64,000 bases of DNA, taken from Ustulina deusta (lineage: Eukaryota; Ascomycota; Sordariomycetes; Xylariales; Xylariaceae). The position numbers and the translations under genes were made by a program. How positions within the stretch are numbered: the first letter of the stretch is position 1; each line of letters begins with the position of its first letter. The notes under the pieces were generated by a model. The model worked only from the letters and a program-made list of their open reading frames with translations. It was not told where the DNA came from and ran no database searches. Below, piece by piece: positions 47,569-59,970 of the stretch. The stretch spans positions 245,595 through 309,594 of the forward strand of contig JAJNNX010000065.1 of the NCBI GenBank assembly GCA_023159155.1. Reading direction: 5' to 3'.

Positions 47569-50226
47569 ATGGCAGCATATCCCATAGAAGATGAATCTAA
47601 GCCCACATCGCCCGCGATATTGATCTCTATCGATACTCTTGACGCATCTGCGCGAAAACTGTATAGGCGTGCGCGCAATGCTGGCTCTGGCTTCGAAGTC
47701 ACCGCTACTGTCGTTCGCGACTTGCATACCGTGCTTAAGCATCTCAAGGTCGAAGCTGAGGATCCCGAATCTCTGCTGAATAGCGACAATAGCACCGTTT
47801 ATACTCGACAGTTAGCACCCATCATAGAGGACGCCGAGTTCGCTCTAAAGCAGCTGGACACGATATTGGAGAAATACTTCGACAGCGGCTCAAGTGGATC
47901 TAGTGTCACTGGAGATGGTGAACGCCATGTCGTTGTAAACGACAGCGAAAAGGGTTGGACTATGTTGGATAGTCTGGAGCTTGACAAGGTCGACTTGATC
48001 CGCAGCAGGCTCGCCAGTCAAAAGCTCAATATCGATATGTTTCTCGACACCGTTCAGCTACACAACCCCAGCAAGTCATGCCAGTTAGTGGACACCACCA
48101 GTGCCGACCTCGACACCATCAAGGACAAGGTCGATGCCATAGCCTCGCGCCTTTGTCAGCGCCAGGATTCGGGATTTGGCGAGGGCGAAGACGATCTCTG
48201 GGAGCAATTCAGGAATGCGCTCGAAGAGGATGGCTTTTCGAAAGACGTGCTACGGAAGAACCAGGTAGGTTTGCCATTCCTTCCAAACCTCCCCCCGCTA
48301 CCAATCAGAGCAAATGTTTGACAGATAGCATAGGATGTCCTGCGAGCGTATATTCGCCAAGTCGATGAACAAATCACGGAATTCGGCGGTGGTGCGCCTT
48401 CTGTGAGGGGGTTTTTAGAGAACTATACACCGCCAGCGAATCCCGATATTAGCCCGCCCTATCCAGCTCCAACAGATATTAGCGTGGGTGATTCTTACAA
48501 TCCTGATATCAACAATGAAAAATTCTTCCCCTCTATGAAGACCGAGAGGTTGCGATATGGCAATTACCCACCCCAGCCTGCTCAGCTATCCACTCGAGAT
48601 ACCGGCCTCTCGTACGACCACCCTTCGTGTAACGATCAAAACGAATCGCCTTCAGGCTCAATGGCTTTAATATCTACGAAAGAACTCATGGCACTAGACA
48701 GCCAGAACACTGACATATCCATCGCTATGGGCAATGTACATATGCATAATGTGCCTTCGTCTATGCATGGGAACTATGTGACTTCTAGCTCTCGACCTCG
48801 GAGATACTTACCCCCTTCTTCCTCACAACCACTCCTTCTCTCTCCTTCTGATCGAAGTTATACTCTTGATGAGCAATACGATTATGAGCACGACCCACCG
48901 CCTAGATACGTCCCTTCACTGCCACCCCCACCACTCAGTGGTGACAGAGGCTCTCCGCCGACCATTAATTCTAATTCAGTATCCGCCCCCCTTCTCGTTC
49001 GACAAGATGCTGCAATTCCATCACAGGAGTCAACCAACCAGCGAGTTGCGCGCCTAGGACCTGATAGTCAAGGTCGAGAAATCCTACCTGACGCAAAGTG
49101 GACGCGAATCCGCCGGAGCTTGGTGTCACCTGAAGTCCTTGCACGAGAAGGCCTACGCTATGAAGCACGACCCGAATTTGTGGCCGTACTTGGAGAATTG
49201 AAGAGGGAAGATATTGCTGAGTTAGCGAGGAAAAGCGCTGAGGTACGCAACGGGCGGAGGCGAGATATACCAAACGCATCTGGTAGTCCGACGAAAGGTA
49301 GATTTGATGAGAGAAGACGGCGGCCGGAGGACTCTTACCACCCCGACAAATACCGGAACTGGGATGTCATTGAGGGTCGACGCGATCAGAACGGACCTGG
49401 GTATGTGATCAACCCTCATCATCGTCATCGTGCAAATAGTACAGCCAGTTCCACTGGCGAACTATGGGATTCTACCGATGATGAAGCAGCTGAAGATGCT
49501 TATGGCCATGCCTTAATTACCCGCCAACCAAGCTCATACCCCCCTCCTTCCCGGCCACATCCATCCTCAGACTATCACAACTTCAGCCCTCGCAGTGGTT
49601 CAAATAGAGCGGCCGCATCCGGCGATGGCGACGATAAGGGTACTAAAGTCTACCCGGTCACCGTGCCATCGCCGGTGGAAAAAGAAAAAAATGGGGAGAG
49701 CCGCGAAAAAACTAGCCCCTCGGCGACAGTGAAACCAAAACCTATTCTCAAAAATAAGCACGATGATCCACATGTGCGGTTTGGTCCGGAACCTCAAGTA
49801 TTTGACGATGGTTCGGGTGCCGGTCGACGAGATAGGGGGAAAGAGACTAGCGAGCGAGACTACCGGGATAGAGATCGAGATAAAGTTCGGATCCGTGATA
49901 GAGACCGAGAAAAGAGAAATCGGTCGGATCGTTATCTTGATCGAGAACGTCGATCCGATCGGGATGCCGATCGAGACCGTGAGCGCGACCACCGGCATAA
50001 TGGCGGCAGTAGCAGTAGCAAGTACTATACGAGTACTTCTGGCGGTCGACGTGGTGACCGCGATGACCAATACAACCGTCGTTACCGAGATGATCGCGAT
50101 CGCGACCGAGACCGCGATCGGGGAAACCGCAAGAAGGCACGAAGCGAGACACTCCGCGCAGTTGGGATCGGTGGTGCTGCGGCTAGCTTGTTGAGCGTGC
50201 TAACAGAGGCCGCAGCTGGCTTGTAG
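47569..50226 (+). CDS. DUF8035-like fungal protein with Arg/Asp-rich C-terminus
   Basis: Two exons, 47569-48264 and 48334-50226, giving 862 residues. The 69-bp intron (GTAGGT..ATAG) joins R-K-N-Q to D-V-L-R-A-Y-I-R-Q. I start at ATG 47569, since the upstream codons begin with GTG. Function is unknown. Seen: an alpha-helical N-terminal region (about 1-260) with heptad-like Leu/Ile spacing; a long Pro/Ser-rich low-complexity region; and a conserved segment at about 486-540 (W-T-R-I-R-R-S-L-V-S-P-E-V-L, then L-K-R-E-D-I-A-E-L-A-R) that resembles the DUF8035 pattern I know from many Pezizomycotina proteins. K-P-K-P-I-L-K-N-K and H-V-R-F-G follow, then a strongly R-D/R-E-rich tract (about 731-830), and a short Gly/Ala-rich end (A-V-G-I-G-G-A-A-A-S-L-L). 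The R-D tract suggests nuclear or RNA-associated behaviour, but that is inference. Confidence 0.8.
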
Positions 50227-51507
50227 TCACTTGCGGAAGACTATGAAACAACACAACAACATTACCATCACCAGTCTCCTTTTCAGACTAAAAATTTGAA
50301 TAATGCCTTGTTGGTATAAGATACGAAAAGCAAACTGAATACCAGACATCAAATTTTGCCTTCAGCACCTATGCTATATTTTGGGGTTCAGGGTTTGGAG
50401 ACACCATTCCTATTGTGTGGCATTACATCACGAGGCTTGCGTTTCTTTTTATTTGCTTCGCATACCCATCTGGAGTTGTCTTACGACTTCCGCTCGTTTT
50501 TATACTAGGTCCTTATTACGACATGTGCTAAGAAATTGGAAAGCGAAATGGGAGATGAATTATGCAGATAGGTAGTTCATGTGAAAAATGATATACGGGA
50601 ATGAACCAGGAAAGAATTTGCAAGCCCGGACGATGCGAGGCTAAACAAAATAAAATGGTATTAATTGTTTACGTCCGCGCTTATGCATACTCCCTTGATA
50701 TTCTCCTTCCATCTTGACGACTTACCTAGGGTAGAAGAAGGTCTAGAGGAGCTCAAGTCTATCTAGTAGGGTTACAAATATTTACCCTTGGGTATGGGAT
50801 ATGTGATATATTCGTAGTCTGTTTCAATGAGCTTTGAAGCCACTCTTGTTCACCACCTAGTAGACCGTGACATGCGACCCAGTTAACCCCTAGATCAATC
50901 GTACCAAGCGGACGGGCGTGGATGGTGGTGGTAGGGGACGGATGAGAGTGTAATATGACAACGCCCGACGTGCCTCTTTAATTTGAGGTTGGTTTATCTT
51001 CGTTTCTCGTCTTTCTACCCAAAGTGCGAATCGTCTCCTCCAGCGGCGCCGAACAACCTTCATAAGAACGACATGGCAATAGTATATATATACGAAAACA
51101 AAGACAAAAAGGGGCCTTGGTATCATTCGTTCATCCATCTCATTTGATCTCATCATAACCGTCCTATCTACCACTAAAACCAAGTGAGTATCTGTATACC
51201 GCTACGCCGGCGCCAAGCATAATTTGATTCCGTTCGTAGGCGCGCCGCTTGGAATGTAAACATAACACAAGACATGGCAATACGGTAATCGATGAATCCA
51301 CCTCGTCCGTATCGTTCCGACGACAAATACGTATCCATCCAATGGAATCGACACCACTCAATCAATTACGGCAAGGGGTGGGATTCAATAACCCGTTCCC
51401 TGACGTAAGCGCTGTCTCGCTGGTTCATCGAGCAAGATGGATGCGTCATGTAAGGCAACCATAGGCAAAACTCAAGCCCAAACTACTGCGACAACGAAAA
51501 CAGGAAC
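50227..51507. other. Intergenic between convergent DUF8035 gene and DPB11
   Basis: About 1.3 kb between two 3' ends. It contains AATAAA-like words (AAACAAAATAAAATGG at about 50645) that could serve polyadenylation, and no frame above about 100 codons with recognisable content. No repeats or RNA genes seen. Confidence 0.45.
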
Positions 51508-54293
51508 TTAGTGAAAACCAGGTCGTCTCGTAGACCGTCTGGTCGCTTCCATCTCCTTCCCCTTCCCCTTCCCCTGAACAGAAGGATCTGAATCCAAAAG
51601 CCTAATCTTCTCTGAACTCTGATGACTCTCGCTCTTGCCCTTCCCCTCAAAAGGGCCCTGTTTACCATGCCTCATAATTTTCATTTTCTCCACGACGAAA
51701 TCCCGTTGTTTTCGTGCCTCGGGAATATCGTACTCAAGCTGCGTAGACGGCGGGAGATGGTCGACGCACGCTGTATCAGCTTCTCCGGCGAGTTCAAGGA
51801 ATTTATCGAATTCAGACCCGGCCGACGCAGACTGTGCAGAGCCGAGTTGTCGTGTCGTGGGACCGCAGGCGGAGGCCGAATCGGCGCTCGCGCTCGACGC
51901 AACGGACACGTTGCTCGCCGCACGACCTAGGATCTGACGTTTCCGCCGGCCGGGAAGAAGGCCCGAATGGAGGACAGTCCCCTCCTGCGTTGTATCACTG
52001 TTTGCCATAAGAGAGTTGAGCCGTTTCGACAGTTCTAGACGCTCGAGGTCTTTAGCCTGTTGCGCCTTGCGCCGGCGTTCAGCCTCCGGGTCGCAGTTAG
52101 GTGGTTCTTTCAACGTTGTCCGCGTGGTGGCGTCCGAGTCTTCCCCCGCTTCAGAATCGCCCACTTCGCCTTCGGCGGGGAAACACTTTAATGTTCGGTT
52201 TGGCTGGGGATGTTTTGACGGAGGTGTCGACTTGTTCAGGTTGCTTGCCGTTGTCTCTGAGAGTGGCGCTGCTGCGAATGTGTTGTCGAGATGGGGTGGG
52301 TGTGTAGGGGCTGTTTCGTAGTGTGACTCATGTGTGTCCTGTCTTGGAAGCGAAGATGTTTGGCGATCGGCACCTGCCATATCATTATCAAATGCAGTCA
52401 TATCTACACCGGCTCTCGGAGGCGGTGCTTGCGCTCTACGACTAGGTCTCGCAACAGATGGTTTCGTCAGCACGGACTCTGATCGGGATCTGTTGAGCGT
52501 CTCTCTCCCCTTCTTCTTATCCTCTTCTTTGCGCTTTAAATTGGCACGAATAGAGTCCATATTCCGAACTAGTTCTTCAAATTGGAACCTGTCCCATGGC
52601 ACCAGGCACCCTGTTGTAATGCATTGCCATAGCCATTCAACATTGATGACTGGTATGTTGTGATAAATAGCAAGGTCACGCTTCTGTTCTCTCAAAGCAC
52701 CTAGCTCCGGGCAGACAAGTAGGGTGATTTGTCTATTTAGTTTTTCGGAATATGAAGCTCCTAACTGCGTAACGGTTTTTTCGATTTGATTTAACTGTTC
52801 GTTGATGAAACCAGCGGTGCATATCGTCAAGTTTTGAAATCCGTCGATAGGAAACCGTGGAAATGGCTGACCCCAAACATGGTCGCTGGCAAGAAACAGG
52901 GTCTTATTGTGAATGCAGCGTTCGATGAAGAACTCTGTGATGATGTGAACGCCATCGGGAAGTTGTGGATGGCTAGCAGGCTGAGATGTCTGCGGCACAA
53001 GTAGATAACGCTGGTTGAGCGGTTCGGCATAGCTTGATGACGTAACATCATCTAGGGACAGAGAGAGCTGGCCACCATGCGAAGTGAGGAAGCCGAGGAG
53101 AACCTGCTCTTTCGGTTCCGGAAAACCGTGGACAAAGAATCGACAACCCGAAAAGACACCTTTCCGAAGAGCTGGCCAACTCCTGTCACTCGGTTGTATT
53201 GCGGGCTGTACTACAGCTTGTGAGGTCTCGGTTATAGATCTGGCCGAGTTGGTGGTAACGGGAGCAGCAGGGGCGCTCGGTTCTCGCCGGGCATCATCCG
53301 CTCGTGAGAGGTCACCAGCCGACTGATTTAAGATGTCGCCCCATATATTATTACTCTGGCTATTCATCCTCATGCTCGCGCTCTTTCTCAGCTTTCTCCT
53401 CCCGCCTTCCGAAGAAACATCGGTCCCTTCCTCTCGTACTCGTTTGCCAAGTGATCGCAAATCTCGACGTGACCAAGCACCCTTGCCTCGTTCTTCTGGT
53501 GGGAGGGTCGGGTCGTAGCATTCTTCGTTGAGTATCATGCCCCGTTCGACGCTATCGTGTAGCCATTCAATAGAAACACAGCAGAGATCCCATCTGCGGG
53601 CAGCATCGTACTTCTTACCCTCTGGTTTGGAGACGATGAGATGGGTGACTCGTCGGGAGAGGTCAGCGATGTATTGGCCGCCGTTTGCTTTTACCTTGTC
53701 CTCGATCATGGCTCGCACATTATCTGCAGACGTCAGCTACAGTCAGGTCGCAGACGCAAGATGGGGAGACGGACTGTCCTCGAAACCGGTCAGGCAGCAT
53801 ACCAGTCTCTGTCTCTCACGCTCGGCCGGGTTGGAGCTGCTGGGAAGGCCACCACCTGCCTCGAGGGTCCTCAGCCTCCAGAGGGTTTCCAGGGCAGCAA
53901 AGTCGATCTCTTTGTCCTCAACCCACAGTCTCCGCACGGCATCAACCCAGCCAGCAGCCATGGGCTTGATATCGGGTCTCTCCTTGGCGACATGACGGTA
54001 CTTGGCCGTGTTGTAGTCGCCGACGATGAGGTGGGTGACGTCGGGCGTGAGGTCGTACTTGTGGACGCCGCCCATGTCGGCAGTGCGCTGGGCTATCTCG
54101 CTCTACACAAACGAACATCGGTCGGCACACCAGTCCAGATCATGATCGGATATACACTTACGCGTTGATCGGCCTCGATACTCGTGCAGCAGAGCACCAG
54201 GCCGTGAAATGGCCGGGACGAGTTGGGAGAATGGCAATCGTCGACATCGACGGCATTGCCAGCATTGTCGGACATGGGCGGCGACTGCAGCAT
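51508..54293 (-). CDS. DPB11: BRCT-repeat replication/checkpoint protein, Dpb11/Rad4(Cut5)/TopBP1 family
   Basis: Three exons on the minus strand: 54293-54162, 54102-53775 and 53723-51508, giving 891 residues. Intron 1 is GTAAGT..GTAG. Intron 2 (51 bp) has an unusual GTCCGT donor, with a CTGAC branch-like site before CTGCAG; it joins L-T-G-F-E-D to N-N-V-R-A-M-I. Proteins of this family bind phosphorylated Sld3/Sld2 to fire origins and Rad9 to activate the checkpoint kinase. Four BRCT-like units are visible: about 27-105 (ending W-V-D-A-V-R-R-L-W), about 143-235 (V-T-H-L-I-V..S-I-E-W-L-H-D-S), about 343-435 and about 446-535 (V-I-N-V-E-W-L-W-Q-C). The arrangement in two pairs with a long disordered C-terminus fits Dpb11/Rad4. 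A basic G-R-R-K-R-Q stretch is near residue 770. The ATG at 54293 is the first in frame; M at the seventh codon is an alternative start. Confidence 0.87.
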
Positions 54294-54986
54294 AGCCAAT
54301 TGAACTTTTTTAGTTTTCGAGCAAAAGTTCAAATCATGACATGAATCGTAGAGGAGTCGGGAGAGGTTGAGTGGGATCAGAATGTGGCGTCACAAGCTCG
54401 GTACCTCGCAAGTCGCGTCAAGACAAATCTATTAAACGAAAAAGGTGGGCCCGGTTGTTAGTGGTCGCGTTTCTGGTGACATGCCTAGGCGCCCGGGTGC
54501 CTCTATGTATGTACCTAGGTACCTAGGTAGGTACCACCACCCACCCGGTTAAGTTCTTAATTCTTACAATGGATTGCTTGCAATACCTATCCATAGGTAT
54601 ATAGAAAAACATACATCTAGGTAGATTATCTATCATAGACCGATCCTTGATTATGGCCTTAACATCTTTTAAGGGTAAAATAAAGAAATTTGGTAGCTTC
54701 TTGTTGATTATGTGTGTCATCCTGAGTGCAGGGGCCATGCTAGGGACTGAGAAGCAGGGTACCTAGTGCTTATGTGAGGATTCGGGCTGGTGGGCTATAT
54801 ACATCCATCTTCTCTTATCATTTCAAGATTGACCAAATGCCTGAAGGCAAAAGTTCCCGTCGCAATAGAATGTAGAACTATACCTCTGGACACATCATAT
54901 TTACTGTATGTTCGCCCTGTGGAACACATATCTTGTATTCTGAAAATAAGTCTACCACGACAGAGCAGGCCGTAGATGTCATCGAT
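54294..54986. promoter_or_regulatory. Upstream region of DPB11 / downstream of ABM gene
   Basis: About 690 bp. It contains the repeated word ACCTAGGTACCTAGGTAGGTACC at about 54513-54535, related to the word in the ELG1/UTP8 promoter, and CCATAGGTATATAG at about 54591-54604. The minus-strand frame 54523-54738 starts without context and shows no family features. Confidence 0.4.
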
Positions 54987-55389
54987 TCAACCACTCTGCA
55001 ACCCAATCGGCTTCATAAACTTAGCCGTCACATCCTTAATATGTTTCCCTTCATTCAACAGTTTCTGAATTATAGGCTGGCTATTGTGCTCATCGAATGC
55101 CTTCCGACTCTTGTATCTCTCAAAGAAATGAAAGACGCTGGTATCGTCCGTGTCGCGTGCCAGGCAGTAATAGACAATCCCGGCCTCCAACTGCGCAAGC
55201 CGCGTCGTTTCGGTATAGATTGCCTCGAGGGCATCTGCCTGTTCAGGGTATGCGTAAACCTGGGCCATGATCAGTCAGAAAATGTAACGCGTATGTGACG
55301 AGAAAATCGGCAAATAATACCGTGCCAAAGACACAGAATTCCCCCTCGGGAATATCCCATTCCGTGTTCGAAATTTCATCGCTGGCCAT
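54987..55389 (-). CDS. Small ABM-fold (antibiotic biosynthesis monooxygenase) protein
   Basis: Two exons, 55389-55321 and 55259-54987, giving 113 residues. The 61-bp intron (GTATTA..CCAG) joins F-C-V-F-G-T to V-Y-A-Y-P-E-Q, restoring the first beta strand; either exon alone would split that strand. I start at ATG 55389 (M-A-S-D-E-I-S). The ferredoxin-like dimeric ABM fold is indicated by V-Y-A-Y-P-E-Q-A-D-A-L, then E-A-G-I-V-Y-Y-C-L-A-R-D, F-H-F-F-E-R-Y and A-F-D-E-H-N-S. Members include quinol/anthrone monooxygenases that use no cofactor as well as proteins of unknown function, so the substrate is open. No signal peptide, so probably cytosolic. No polyketide or other biosynthetic gene is next to it, and the single gene lies between DPB11 and the right repeat block. 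Confidence 0.82.
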
Positions 55390-56240
55390 CTTGAAATCTT
55401 CCTTTTCTCGTACGTGTAGATATATGGGATATGTGTATTCGATTATCACCAATGATATGCGTCCACGATCAGGTAGATAGGAGATACTTCTTATATAGCA
55501 GTGTTGTTGTAAGTGCAGATGGGGTTATGGGGCCTGATTCATAGTGAATCATCCCACATCACTGCCTCCTTGGGAGCATTTTCTGGCCCTTGAACGGTTA
55601 GCTCATCAGACTCATCAGCAACACCTAACCGCCTCAGTCTCCAAATGTGCTGATTATGGTACGGTAATTGATTGAAGAGTTATATCAGTCCCAGTGTTAG
55701 AACTTGATCATAGCTGGGCAGCGGTAAAGAAAGTCTTATGCAAGCGATATCAATAGGCATCCTACCCAAGCTGCCTTCGAGAGGTATGCGACACTGTCTC
55801 ACAGATGCACTCGCGATAATAACGTGACTAGTTTGCCGATCTCTTTAGAGGAATATAGGATGAACAAAGTGTATCTGCTGTAAGTACCTAAGCTTGGGCG
55901 ACTACGGCTGAGGAGCTCTTCGGCCAATACTATCATACAACTATCTACCTAGTACGACCCGTCTCCGGTGTGGGTGTACATCTACATTTGGCGAATTTCA
56001 ATTGAAGGACAAACATCCACATGGGTCGCAACTCGACAGAGACTTGAAGACTTGCCATAGGTAGGCCTTATCAATTGTCTTATTAGTCTTGTTATATATA
56101 CAAGGCATGTCGACATGATACCTAGTTTAGATTTACACTAGAAGTGAGATAAGATAAGGTACGCTACTCGGGCTGGCACCCGAATTGGGCGGTACTGCCG
56201 AGTTCTCATTGGCCTACGGCGTCCGAGAGGGGAAGCTGTT
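55390..56240. other. Intergenic: upstream of ABM gene to the right repeat block
   Basis: About 850 bp of normal-composition sequence. TATATAG at about 55493 lies about 100 bp before the ABM ATG and could be its TATA box. No gene or RNA was recognised. Composition changes sharply at 56241. Confidence 0.45.
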
Positions 56241-56418
56241 CAAAAATGATTTTTTTAATAGGTATACACCTTAAAAATATCAATTAAAAAATAAGTAACT
56301 TAAATAGTACTAGTATGTATAGTATTAATTAAAATAGTAGGGCTACTAGGTATAAGTAGCTATTTTAATATAAAAATAAAATTAATTTTTTTTTTAACTT
56401 TTTAAAAATCATTTTTTG
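56241..56418. mobile_element. 178-bp MITE-like element with terminal inverted repeats
   Basis: It begins CAAAAATGATTTTT and ends AAAAATCATTTTTTG, so about 15 bp at each end are inverted copies. The interior is AT-rich but keeps some CA/TG. No clear target duplication is visible (CTGTT before, TAAAG after). It could alternatively be the left end of a larger DNA transposon that included the broken frame to its right. Confidence 0.5.
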
Positions 56419-56539
56419 TAAAGTTTTTTAAAAATAGCTATATAACCTTATATAAGTATACTAATTATTGTACCTAGTTCTATAAGTTTTTATAAGCATT
56501 TATTTTTATTTATAAGCTAGTATATTTATAATTACTATA

Positions 56540-57463
56540 AAGCGAAGCAGTAAAAGCAAAAGCAAAGCTATTATTAATAAGGCTGCTGTTTAATAAGCTA
56601 TAATAAAAGCTACGTAAGTAGCAATTAACAAAGAACTAAAAAATATAACTTTATACAAGCGTGATTTTGCTAAAGCAATAAAACTTAATTAAAATGGTTC
56701 TAAAATAATATGTTTTAAGTTTTAGTATTAGAAAAGTAAGGATTTAAGCAATATAGCCAACTATATAAACCTTTGCAGTAATATTAAATAAACTAAAGAC
56801 CTATTAAACTAGTTTTATAATAGTTGGTTTAATAATATTTATTAGTTTATTAAAAAAGACTAAGTATATATAACTTTATATAAGCTTTTTTTATTATATA
56901 TTAATAATTATAAATTATTATACGCTTGATTATTTTTAAAAAAATTTGTATTAAAAGCTTTTTTATTTTTTGTACGTTTAAAGTAAACTATTAATAATAA
57001 ACCGCAATTATTATAGCCTATATAATATTTAAGCAAATCAACATTAAAAAATATTAAGCTTATATAAATTTAAAAAGCTATAATTTATTTAATAAATATG
57101 TTTTTTTTAGGTTAAACATGTTTAGTAGTGCTTGTTTATACTACTAATATTTTTTTTTAGCTATATTTTATATATTTTATAAAAAACAAAAAGGATCTAA
57201 GTTTACTAAAGCTTATAAATTATTATATAAAAATCTATAAATAAGTGCTAACTTAAGTAGCTAAAGATAAATTAAATAAAAGCAACAAGTTTTTTAATAT
57301 TATTAAACGTATGCTTGCACAAACTACTATAAGCAAACTTAAATGTTTTTATTATTAAATTAATTATAAATTTACTATACGTAATAATAATAAAGAGAGA
57401 TTTTGCTTACGTAAGTATTTACAAAAGTAATATACCTAGGTTAAAAATGTTCAAAGTTTTATA
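56540..57463 (+). pseudogene. RIP-killed ORF of unknown family (about 310 codons)
   Basis: One plus-strand frame stays coherent over about 920 bp. Nearly all of its stops are TAA/TAG, as expected from CAA/CAG, and one is TGA, as from CGA. Non-stop codons keep varied residues (for example T-L-Y-K-R-D-F-A-K-A, K-S-K-D-L-S-N-I-A-N-Y, K-R-M-L-A-Q-T-T-I-S-K-L), which is more than composition alone would give. I do not recognise the family. A C..C..Y/H..C spacing near 56700-56790 could be a degraded zinc-finger (BED-like, as in hAT transposases), but that is weak. RIP acts on duplicated DNA, so this was probably a repeated element or a gene duplicate. No start codon could be assigned. Confidence 0.5.
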
Positions 57464-58328
57464 TAATTTTATAAGCATTTATAAAGCTTTATAATAGTTT
57501 TTAATAGTTTATATATAGTTTATAGAGTTATATAGACTAGTATATAAATAAAATACTTTATATAAAATAGATTTAATATAATTAAATTAATACAATATGT
57601 TTTAATTAATAATACTTAAGTTAATATATAATATAAATTTATTTTAATATAATAAATTTTATTTAAATATATTATTATATTTATATAAAATCTAATTTTT
57701 TTAAAAATTAAAATTAAAATTATATATTATATAATATATAAATTTTAATTAAATAAATTATTAAAATAAATTATATAAATATAATAAAATTAATTAATAT
57801 AATAAAATTAATTAATATAAATAATTTATTTAATAATTTATAATATAATTAATTTATATTATTTAAATTTAAAAATTATATTAATATATTTTATATATAA
57901 TTTTTTTAATAAATTATATAATTAATTAATTTTATTATAATTTTAAAATTAAAAAAATTAAAAAAAAATTATTTTAATATTTTTTTTAATATTTTTATAT
58001 ATAATTTATAAATAAAATTATTTAAATTATTGTATATTAATTTTTTTTATTTAATAATTATAATAAAATAAATTATATAATTAAATTTAAAAATAAGTTT
58101 TTTAATTTTATATTTATATAATTTAATAATTTATATTTTTAAAATTTTAATTAAATAAAAAATTTAAATATATTTTTATTAATTTTTTATTTTTTATTTA
58201 TAAAATTAAAAAAAAATATTAAAATAATACTTATAAATTTTTAATTATAAATATTTTTAAAAAAAATAATTATTAAATTAATTAATATTTTAAAAATCTA
58301 AATTATAAGTTTATATAATTTATAATAA

Positions 58329-59043
58329 TAAAATTATATAAATAAATTAAATATAAAAAATATTATTAAAAAATATAAAATAAACTTATATATAAAATAA
58401 ACTTATAAAATATATTAGCTATAAAATTATAAAAGTAATTTTTAGATTTTTTATTTAATTATAAATTTAAATATATATTTTATTTTAATATAACTATTAA
58501 TTTTAAAAAATTAATAAAAAATAAAATAAATAATTTTATTAAAACTATATAATATATAATATAAATTTATTTTATATATAAATTTATTTTATATATAATT
58601 TATTAATAAAAATATTTAAATTATTTTATATTAATTTTTTAATTTAATAGTTATAATAAAATATATTATATTATTAAATTTAAAATTAAATTATAAATCT
58701 AAATTTTTTTTTTAATTTTATAATTATTTTATTTATAATATTATAATAAAATATATTAAAATAATATTTATAATTTTTTAAAACTTAAATAGCTATAAAA
58801 TTATAAAAAATTTAATTATTAGTTTATATAATTTATATTAATAAAATTAAAATTATTTTATTAAAAATTATATATATATAAAATAAGCTTATAAAATAAG
58901 TTTATATTATAAATTATTTATTTATAATATTATAATAAATTATATTTAAATAATTTTTATAATTTTTAAATTTATTTTATATATAAGTTTATTTTATATT
59001 TTTTTAATAATATTTTTTTATTTAATTTATTTATATAATTTTA
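58329..59043. repeat. Inverted repeat pair, 73-bp arms
   Basis: Arms 58329-58401 and 58971-59043 are near-perfect reverse complements, about 570 bp apart. The composition is simple, but the match holds over the full 73 bp with only one or two differences. It could be the ends of a MITE or a fold-back element. No target duplication is recognisable. Confidence 0.55.
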
Positions 59044-59970
59044 TAAATAAAATAAATATAAAATTAATAAAAATTTATAAAAAATTTAAACTAATAATTT
59101 TAAATAATAATTTATATTTTAAATTAAAATAAGACTATATTAAATAGTTTATATTTTTATAAATAATATTTTATATATAAATATATTAAAGTTTTTAATA
59201 TTTTATTATATATATTTTTTTAATTTAATTTTTTTTAATATTTATTAATTTTTTTATTAAAATAATGTTTTATTATGCTTTATTTTATTATAAACATTAT
59301 ACTATATTATTTTTTTTTAAAAATAATAAACTAATATTTTATATTTTATAAATTATAATTATTAAACTATATATAAATTTTTATATTTTTAAAATTAATT
59401 AAATATTAAAATTATATTATATATAATAATTAAAAATATTAAAAAAATTTATAAATATTATAAATATTTTTAAAAAATATTAAATAAAATATATTTATTA
59501 ATTAATTTAAATATATATATTTTATTTAATAATTTATTTAATTTTATTTTTTATTATATTTTTTAATAATTTTTATTTTTTAAAATATTTATAAAATAAT
59601 ATAATAAATTTAATAAATAAATTTTTATTAAATTTAAACTTAAATAAATATAATAGTTTTTATAATTTATAAAATTATTCATTAGTATTAAAAACTATAA
59701 ATTTATTATTTAACTTTTATATAAAAAATATTAAGTTTAATAAAAAAATAATAAATTTTTTTATTAAATATTTTTAAAAAACTTATTTTAATATTTTATT
59801 AATATATAAAAATATTTATTATATAAAGCTTAATATTAGTTTTAAAAATAAAACTTATATAATTTATATTAAATATTAAATTTATAAAAATATATAAAAA
59901 GTTTAAACTAGTAATTTTAAATAATAGTTTATATTTAGTTTTATATAAATATTTTTTTTATAAATAATAT

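Noticed and set aside
48265..48333. Apparent premature end of the DUF8035 gene at 48321
   Set aside because: Explained by reading into a 69-bp GT..AG intron; the frame continues cleanly from 48334.
54987..55389. Secondary-metabolite cluster around the ABM gene
   Set aside because: Neighbours are DPB11 and a repeat block; no synthase, transporter or cluster regulator is in the window.
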